From Chitinophagales bacterium (lineage in GTDB: Bacteria; Bacteroidota; Bacteroidia; Chitinophagales; CAIODY01), in the NCBI GenBank assembly GCA_023251415.1, contig JAHEYX010000102.1, forward strand, positions 1 to 9,221: DNA of 9,221 bases, in the 5' to 3' direction. Each line of letters begins with the position of its first letter. Within the stretch, counting starts at the first letter, position 1. The position numbers and the translations under genes are program-made. Of the stretch, positions 5,477 to 9,221 are shown in pieces. The notes under the pieces were generated by a model. That model did no database searches. It was not told the origin of the DNA and saw only the letters and a list, made by a program, of their open reading frames with translations.

Positions 5477-5677
5477 TGATTTAACTGCAATTCCTTTATC
5501 TGCTAAAAAAGTGATTAACACTGCCTCAGAAACCGTAATATTTACAACACGTAAAACAGCAGTAGGGTCAGCGTTGTCGATGTTAATTTTCTCGGCTTTA
5601 AAGTGCTTATTAAGCTCCTGTAATAGTTCAGCAGCTTGATTTTTATCGAATAAGGGTAACTCAAAAACTATAATCAC
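5468..5677 (-). CDS. small alpha/beta protein resembling a heavy-metal-associated domain without cysteines
   Basis: A 69-residue protein read from a GTG at 5677. The predicted order is strand (IIVFELPL), helix (KNQAAELLQELNKHF), strand (AEKINIDNADP), strand (AVLRVVNI), helix (VSEAVLITFLADKG), strand (IAVKSLQ). This beta-alpha-beta-beta-alpha-beta order is that of the ferredoxin-like HMA fold (Pfam PF00403), and the GIAVKSLQ ending is typical. However, the M-x-C-x-x-C metal site is missing and there is no cysteine at all, so metal binding by that route is excluded. The start is uncertain: no ATG is available, GTG at 5677 is the best candidate and an upstream in-frame TAA limits any extension to a few codons. 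It converges on the lipocalin-like gene and overlaps its end by nine bases. The HMA-like resemblance is structural pattern only. Confidence 0.5.
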   Translation of the reverse strand: MIIVFELPLFDKNQAAELLQELNKHFKAEKINIDNADPTAVLRVVNITVSEAVLITFLADKGIAVKSLQ

Positions 5678-5776
5678 GACAATAAATATTTAAAATAAAG
5701 CCAAAGCAATAGCTGTTACCGTTCTTTTGAATCGATAGCATAATTAACCAAAAATAATTCTCGTTAATTTTTCAAC

Positions 5777-6154
5777 TTATGCGGTAGCTTGTTGACTTAA
5801 GCGCTTGTGGTAAACAAAATAAGAAGCAAAGGCTAATGTTAAAGGTAACGCCATAAACACATAATCGCTAAATGGCGAATGAATGGCTATCATGCAATAA
5901 GTGGCACCAACTAAATCGATAACCAAACCGGCATAAGCCCATTCTTTTATTCGTGGGAACCCCGGTATCAAAATAGCGATAACTCCCGCTAATTTTGCTA
6001 CCCCTAAAAAGACTATTAAATAAACCGGCAATTGCAATTGATTAAATATAGTAATAGCATCTTTTGAAACCAAAATATCCGGAATAGAAGAAGCAGCCAT
6101 CATTGCAGCAAAAAGACCGGTAAGTATCCAATAGATCAAATTTAATTTTTTCAT
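5777..6154 (-). CDS. DoxX-like integral membrane protein
   Basis: A 125-residue protein with four hydrophobic spans (about 5-23, 44-64, 71-91 and 97-114). The motifs LIYWILTGLFAAMMAASSIP and FLGVAKLAGVIAILIPGFPR with KEWAYAGLVIDLVGA are characteristic of the DoxX-like family (DoxX_2 type). In these proteins the K-x-x-G-x-x-x-x-x-x-P segment and the following E-W-A-Y-A-G are conserved. I chose the ATG at 6154 rather than the one at 6196. The protein then begins directly with MKKLNLIYW, as family members do, and lies 11 bases after the upstream stop rather than overlapping it. It is the last gene of the minus-strand SRPBCC-VOC-DoxX set. The biochemical role of this subfamily is poorly defined; it acts in the inner membrane. 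Confidence 0.85.
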   Translation of the reverse strand: MKKLNLIYWILTGLFAAMMAASSIPDILVSKDAITIFNQLQLPVYLIVFLGVAKLAGVIAILIPGFPRIKEWAYAGLVIDLVGATYCMIAIHSPFSDYVFMALPLTLAFASYFVYHKRLSQQATA

Positions 6155-6165
6155 TTTAATTATAT

Positions 6166-6609
6166 TTAGTGGTTTAGTTGATTTGTAATTATCCAATTAT
6201 TGTGAAACCCATCTGTTAAATCGCCATACAGTACGCCAGCCTTATTTCGTTTTAATGGATGTGTTGCAACACCATGTCGTACCAATTTGGAATAATAGTT
6301 TCGTGCCTCCTTTTCTGTTTCGCTAATTAATACTATAGTAACCGCATTACCAATTATTCTTCCCTTTTCGGAAACTAAATCACTGCCGTGCAAGCTCCAA
6401 TTTTTATGATGTAAACTGGCTTGTAACACCAATTCTTTGGCTGAATCCGGCAATAATTTAGCATCGGCTTGTTGTGCTAAAGTATGCAATTCCAATTCGC
6501 CACCTATGCATTGTTGGTAGAACTCAAAAGCAGTTTTACAATTTCCAGTAAAGGTCAAATGCACTTGCAGTAATAATTTGGGAAGCTTTGCCAACTTACC
6601 TTTCGACAT
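6166..6609 (-). CDS. PhnB-like VOC (glyoxalase-fold) family protein
   Basis: A 147-residue protein of the vicinal-oxygen-chelate superfamily, PhnB/3-demethylubiquinone-methyltransferase-like branch. It shows VHLTFTGNCKTAFEFYQQCI with GGEL (about 16-39), matching the typical Y-L-x-F-x-G-N-C-x-x-A-x-x-F-Y-x-x-x-x-G-G-E opening. LVLQASLHHKNWSLHGSDLV (65-84) is the strand-turn of this branch, and LYGDLTDGFHNNWIITNQ lies at the end. Members usually end with G-x-L-x-D-x-F-G-x-x-W; here the glycine after F is histidine. Classic glyoxalase metal ligands are not evident, as is usual for this branch, and the substrate is unknown. The start lies inside the end of the upstream SRPBCC gene (14-base overlap), which indicates translational coupling in one operon. 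Confidence 0.85.
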   Translation of the reverse strand: MSKGKLAKLPKLLLQVHLTFTGNCKTAFEFYQQCIGGELELHTLAQQADAKLLPDSAKELVLQASLHHKNWSLHGSDLVSEKGRIIGNAVTIVLISETEKEARNYYSKLVRHGVATHPLKRNKAGVLYGDLTDGFHNNWIITNQLNH

Positions 6610-7438
6610 GTTTCTTAAAATTGTTAATGATACTTTGCCATCCTGCTCGTTGAAAGGTTATTGGGTGAACATTTTCTGCTTCAAATAGTTCAATCACTTT
6701 TGTTATTCCATTCGATTCTGAAAAGTTAATGGAAACCACACGTCCATCTCCAAGTGTATACGCCAATTTCCTATTGGGTTCTACATGCGTATAGGTACCC
6801 CCGAAGTCGAAACTAAAACTTCCATCTTTAGCAGCCATAGTAGAACTGAAAGTGCCTCCTACGCGCAAATCTACTTTGGCATTGGTTGTATGCCAATCAT
6901 CAGAGGCTTGATTCCATTGCATGATGTCTTCCGGTGTAGTCCAACATTTCCAAACAATTTCAATCGAAGCATTCACGTCCACTTCAACTGTAATCAAATA
7001 CGGCGCTTCTGCTAATTCCTTTACAATTGCTAAAGCTGGAGGAAAGGTGGCATTAAAATAAGCAACAAAATTTGGAATGGCTGTCATGCTTACAACTAAA
7101 GTAGTGTAACCGTTTTCCTCTTTCAATTCATAAATTTCCATGGCATCACCCCATTGTTCACTTGAAGCATCCGGTACTTGTTCTACTCCATTCTTTACTT
7201 CACCAAGATGATGTATTGCCATTAATTCATGTTTCTTCATGCGTTGAATTTCACTGTACATGCCATTACCATTGGGTCCTAGAAAATGCACTTTGCTTCC
7301 TTCTTGCCAATCCGTAACGGCATACGACCCTTCGTGAAATACGGTAGTCCATTTGCGATACGTTTCATCGTCCCATAAAATTTGCCACACTTTTGCAGCA
7401 CCGGCTTTAATTTGAGTTGTAAACTTTAAGGTTTCCAT
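6596..7438 (-). CDS. tandem two-domain SRPBCC/AHSA1-like protein
   Basis: A 280-residue protein made of two START-like SRPBCC units, each about the length of a typical single-domain AHSA1 (PF08327) protein. Unit 1 (about 1-143) opens with LKFTTQIKAGAAKVWQILWD and has YRKWTTVFHEGS, then YEL/TTLVVSM strands and a C-terminal helix. Unit 2 (about 146-280) opens with YLITVEVDVNASIEIVWKCW and has TTPEDIMQWNQASDDWH, LRVGGTFSSTMAAKDGSFSF with the conserved G-G-x-F/Y, and a closing helix GWQSIINNFKKHVE. Unit 2 is close to the AHSA1 consensus, while unit 1 is more divergent. SRPBCC folds form a deep hydrophobic cavity; ligand or reaction is unknown. It is the first gene of the minus-strand operon and diverges from the DJ-1/AraC regulator gene. 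Confidence 0.9.
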   Translation of the reverse strand: METLKFTTQIKAGAAKVWQILWDDETYRKWTTVFHEGSYAVTDWQEGSKVHFLGPNGNGMYSEIQRMKKHELMAIHHLGEVKNGVEQVPDASSEQWGDAMEIYELKEENGYTTLVVSMTAIPNFVAYFNATFPPALAIVKELAEAPYLITVEVDVNASIEIVWKCWTTPEDIMQWNQASDDWHTTNAKVDLRVGGTFSSTMAAKDGSFSFDFGGTYTHVEPNRKLAYTLGDGRVVSINFSESNGITKVIELFEAENVHPITFQRAGWQSIINNFKKHVER

Positions 7439-7490
7439 AAGTGGATTTTTTTATTTTGCTATTAAAAAATTATACCTGCAAAGGTGATTG

Positions 7491-7502
7491 AATCCGACAA
7501 AA
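7491..7502. repeat. 12-bp direct repeat, copy 1 (candidate operator)
   Basis: AATCCGACAAAA occurs here and again at 7536-7547, 45 bases start to start, roughly four helical turns plus a fraction. Both copies are in the 146-base divergent region between the SRPBCC gene and the AraC-type regulator gene. This copy overlaps a possible minus-strand -7 box (7498-7505). AraC-family proteins commonly bind direct repeats, so a role as operator is plausible. Confidence 0.6.
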
Positions 7503-7505
7503 TTA
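7498..7505 (-). promoter_or_regulatory. candidate -7 box for the SRPBCC-VOC-DoxX operon
   Basis: On the minus strand this reads TAATTTTG, matching TAnnTTTG, and lies about 60 bases upstream of the SRPBCC start at 7438. Copy 1 of the 12-bp repeat overlaps it, so a protein on the repeat could block or position RNA polymerase. No good -33 element was seen. Confidence 0.35.
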
Positions 7506-7535
7506 ACAAGTGCAAAAACGCCATAAAAAGGGCGT

Positions 7536-7547
7536 AATCCGACAAAA
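7536..7547. repeat. 12-bp direct repeat, copy 2 (candidate operator)
   Basis: Second perfect copy of AATCCGACAAAA. It ends six bases before the TATATTTG box that probably drives the regulator gene, in the place expected for an activator or autoregulatory site. Confidence 0.6.
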
Positions 7548-7553
7548 CACTGT

Positions 7554-7561
7554 TATATTTG
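7554..7561 (+). promoter_or_regulatory. candidate -7 box for the DJ-1/AraC regulator gene
   Basis: TATATTTG matches the Bacteroidota -7 consensus and lies 24 bases before the ATG at 7585. If used, it rules out the earlier in-frame ATG at 7510, which would not be on the transcript. Confidence 0.5.
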
Positions 7562-7584
7562 AAACCGAAAAACCCACCACTAGT

Positions 7585-8562
7585 ATGAAAACAGTAAGTA
7601 TACTTGTTCCCGAATCAAGTGTAATGCAAGCTATAGCCGACCCACAATACCTTTTTGCTGCGGCGAATTTATTTTTGCAACAAGCCGGTAAAAAACCATT
7701 GTTCACCATTCAATTAGTAGCAACCACAAAAGAAGTAAAAATCAATCAAGGCTTATTTACCGTTCAAGCTACACATTTGCTCAATGAGGTAAAAAAAACA
7801 GATTTAATAATCATTCCCGCTTTGTTTGGTGATATGCCTACTGCTATTCAACAAAATGAAGCCATCATTCCTTTTATTAAAAACCATTATAAAAAAGGAG
7901 CCGAAGTAGCTTCTTTGTGCGTAGGTGCATTTTTATTTGCTGCTACCGGTTTGTTAAATGGTAAAAAATGTTCAACCCACTGGGGCTTTCAAAATGAATT
8001 TCGCAGCTTATTTCCCGAAGTAATTGTTCAAGAAGGAAATATCATTACAGAAGAAAACAGATTGTACTCCAGTGGTGGTGCAAATTCATATTGGAATTTA
8101 TTGTTACACTTATTAGAAAAATATACCGATCGCGAAACAGCCATTTTAGCTGCCAAGTACTTTGCTATTGATATCGATCGCCAATCGCAAAACATATTTA
8201 CCTTGTTTCAAGGGCAAAAAAATCATTCCGACGAAGCCATCAAAAAAGCACAAGAATATATCGAACAACATTTTAATAAAAAAATTAGTGTTGATGACCT
8301 CGCTGATAATGTTGCTGTTGGAAGAAGATCATTTGAACGCCGCTTTAAAAAAGCAACTAACAATAGCGTTTTAGAATACATTCAACGTATTAAAGTTGAA
8401 GCTGCGAAACGGGCCTTCGAAAGTTCACGAAAAAACAGCACCGAAGTGATGTATGAAGTTGGTTATACCGATACGAAAGCTTTCCGTAGTACATTCAAAA
8501 AAGTAACCGGATTAACACCAATTGAATACCGAAATAAATACAATAAGTTAGCCGTTAATTAA
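7585..8562 (+). CDS. GlxA/FtrA-type AraC transcription regulator with DJ-1/PfpI domain
   Basis: A 325-residue regulator. The N-terminal DJ-1/PfpI (class I glutamine amidotransferase-like) domain (about 1-190) opens with KTVSILVPESSV, has the LIIIPAL strand, and carries the nucleophile-elbow sequence VASLCVGAFLFAATGLLNGK (C112) followed by the THW motif (131-133), typical of GlxA-type regulators. In this group the domain is thought to sense a ligand rather than act as an enzyme. The C-terminal AraC domain (about 215-318) has both helix-turn-helix parts: ISVDDLADNVAVGRRSFERR and the second-motif sequence VMYEVGYTDTKAFRSTFKKV with TGLTPIEYR. I chose the ATG at 7585 because the DJ-1 strand starts there and a -7 box at 7554-7561 lies between it and the ATG at 7510. 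It is divergent from the SRPBCC-VOC-DoxX operon, its likely target along with itself. Confidence 0.92.
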   Translation: MKTVSILVPESSVMQAIADPQYLFAAANLFLQQAGKKPLFTIQLVATTKEVKINQGLFTVQATHLLNEVKKTDLIIIPALFGDMPTAIQQNEAIIPFIKNHYKKGAEVASLCVGAFLFAATGLLNGKKCSTHWGFQNEFRSLFPEVIVQEGNIITEENRLYSSGGANSYWNLLLHLLEKYTDRETAILAAKYFAIDIDRQSQNIFTLFQGQKNHSDEAIKKAQEYIEQHFNKKISVDDLADNVAVGRRSFERRFKKATNNSVLEYIQRIKVEAAKRAFESSRKNSTEVMYEVGYTDTKAFRSTFKKVTGLTPIEYRNKYNKLAVN

Positions 8563-8645
8563 ACCCATGCGGCTTCAACTGCTTTAGCTTGCTTACCTTT
8601 AACCGCTTATCCTATTTTACCGCATTTAACCACAAGAAAAAAGAA

Positions 8646-8653
8646 TAATCTTG
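8646..8653 (+). promoter_or_regulatory. possible -7 box (TAATCTTG) for the DinB-like gene
   Basis: TAATCTTG differs at one position from TAnnTTTG and lies 22 bases before the ATG at 8675. No -33 element is clear. The 112-base gap after the regulator gene shows no terminator, so read-through from that gene is also possible. Confidence 0.3.
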
Positions 8654-8674
8654 TAAAAAAAATAAATCAACAAA

Positions 8675-9169
8675 ATGATACCAGCACAAATTTTAGCCGA
8701 TACGCTTGATAAAACAAGAACCTTAACAAACTACTTTCTTCACAAATTAAAAGAAGTGGATCCATATCAGCGTAACGTATTTGGTGGCATGGAATTCAAT
8801 TCCATTTATTGGATCACTGCACATATTGCTTGGGCTGAACATAACTTAATCATTAAATGTTCTGGTGGTCAACAGTTGGATTTAGATCAGTTAACCCATT
8901 ATTTAAAAGGAAGTGACGGCTCGCTGCATAACGACAAAATGCCGTACGAAAAGCTTCTGGAAAAAAAAGATGAAATACATCGTTATGTGATGGATTACCT
9001 ACAAACGAAAGATGCTGCTTGGTTAGAAACTGAAAACAGCTTAAAGTTCGGAATGAACGGTGATACCAGTAATCGCTTTTTAATTCAACATGCCATTCGA
9101 CACGAAGGTAACCATGGCGGTCAATTACTGTGGATTGGAAAAATGAATGGCCTGCAACTCATAAAATAA
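8675..9169 (+). CDS. DinB-family (four-helix bundle) putative metal-dependent protein
   Basis: A 164-residue protein of the DinB/YfiT superfamily. It is helical, with the conserved pattern of one histidine in the second helix and two in the last: SIYWITAHIAWAEHNLI (H50) and IQHAIRHEGNHGGQLLWIGK (H139, H143, H147). H50, H143 and H147 fit the usual three-histidine metal site, while H139 is one turn earlier. The family includes thiol-dependent transferases acting on bacillithiol-type cofactors, but many members have unknown substrates, and nothing here identifies one. Length is typical. It follows the AraC regulator by 112 bases on the same strand and could be read with it or from its own promoter. 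It has no homology to the DNA-damage polymerase also called DinB. Confidence 0.85.
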   Translation: MIPAQILADTLDKTRTLTNYFLHKLKEVDPYQRNVFGGMEFNSIYWITAHIAWAEHNLIIKCSGGQQLDLDQLTHYLKGSDGSLHNDKMPYEKLLEKKDEIHRYVMDYLQTKDAAWLETENSLKFGMNGDTSNRFLIQHAIRHEGNHGGQLLWIGKMNGLQLIK

Positions 9170-9181
9170 GAGCAGGCCATT
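9146..9181 (+). terminator. inverted repeat at the end of the DinB-like gene, probable terminator
   Basis: A perfect 10-bp, GC-containing inverted repeat (9146-9155 with 9172-9181) spans the stop codon of the DinB-like gene, which lies in the 16-base loop. The downstream tail is only moderately T-rich (TTATTAATTGTT). On the opposite strand the stem is followed closely by a TTTTT run, so it may serve in both directions if a minus-strand gene ends just beyond the window. Confidence 0.5.
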
Positions 9182-9221
9182 TATTAATTGTTATAAAGGC
9201 GATTTACTCTTTAATCAATTT

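Noticed and set aside
5292..5639. Plus-strand frame of 115 codons crossing the convergent gene ends
   Set aside because: It overlaps the lipocalin-like gene in another frame and the minus-strand small gene. It is rich in Lys and Ser with no coherent fold pattern.
6785..7015. Plus-strand frame inside the SRPBCC gene
   Set aside because: It is antisense to a well-supported two-domain protein and has no recognisable motif.
7503..7709. Minus-strand frame over the regulator start and divergent promoter
   Set aside because: It is cysteine-rich by chance in the antisense frame and overlaps promoter boxes and the DJ-1 domain of the regulator.
8162..8374. Plus-strand alternative frame inside the AraC-type gene
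   Set aside because: It is out of frame with the clear helix-turn-helix coding sequence, with no independent start context or motif.
8567..8625. Inverted ATGCGG / CCGCAT after the regulator gene, considered as a terminator
   Set aside because: It is a six-base stem with a loop of nearly 50 bases and no T run, so not a credible hairpin.

Overview
The window looks like chromosomal DNA of a Bacteroidota bacterium. It is AT-rich, coding regions favour A/T-ending codons and mostly TAA stops, starts are preceded by A-rich stretches rather than clear Shine-Dalgarno sites, and several genes have a TAnnTTTG-type -7 box typical of this phylum. The gene content fits: a LytS/LytTR two-component pair, a DJ-1/AraC regulator, and small SRPBCC, VOC, DoxX and DinB proteins. 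No tRNA, rRNA, CRISPR array, insertion sequence or integrase was seen.

Layout. (1) 1-835: the last 45 codons of a LytS/YehU-type histidine kinase, then its LytTR response regulator one base later. (2) 836-1779: a long, mostly non-coding AT-rich stretch with one small minus-strand ORF for a possible tail-anchored membrane peptide, ending in a very AT-rich leader with a promoter-like box. (3) 1780-4905: the unusual part, a run of six plus-strand genes of unknown function. The first two are clear DUF2589-type proteins. The fifth is a divergent member recognisable by the same N-terminal helix, the central V/L-P-L-hydrophobic-V-P core and the C-terminal segment. The fourth appears to keep mainly the C-terminal segment. 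A four-cysteine zinc-ribbon mini-protein lies between them, and an unrecognised 136-residue protein ends the run. A strong intrinsic terminator separates the first gene from the other five, which are tightly spaced and probably co-transcribed. (4) 5018-5677: a lipocalin-like (DUF1579-like) protein converging on a small alpha/beta protein that resembles a metal-binding-domain fold without cysteines. (5) 5777-7438, minus strand: an apparent operon of a two-domain SRPBCC/AHSA1 protein, a PhnB-like VOC protein and a DoxX-like membrane protein. (6) 7585-8562: a GlxA/FtrA-type AraC regulator, divergent from that operon. The shared intergenic region carries a perfect 12-bp direct repeat that could be its operator. 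(7) 8675-9169: a DinB-fold protein with an inverted repeat at its stop codon.

How the genes may work together: the DUF2589-like genes look like one functional unit. They are paralogous soluble proteins without signal peptides, plus a zinc ribbon, which suggests a hetero-oligomeric cytoplasmic assembly. This is inference; the family has no established function that I know of. The AraC regulator may control the divergent SRPBCC-VOC-DoxX operon and itself. The link between the LytTR pair and the DUF2589 cluster is only one of position.
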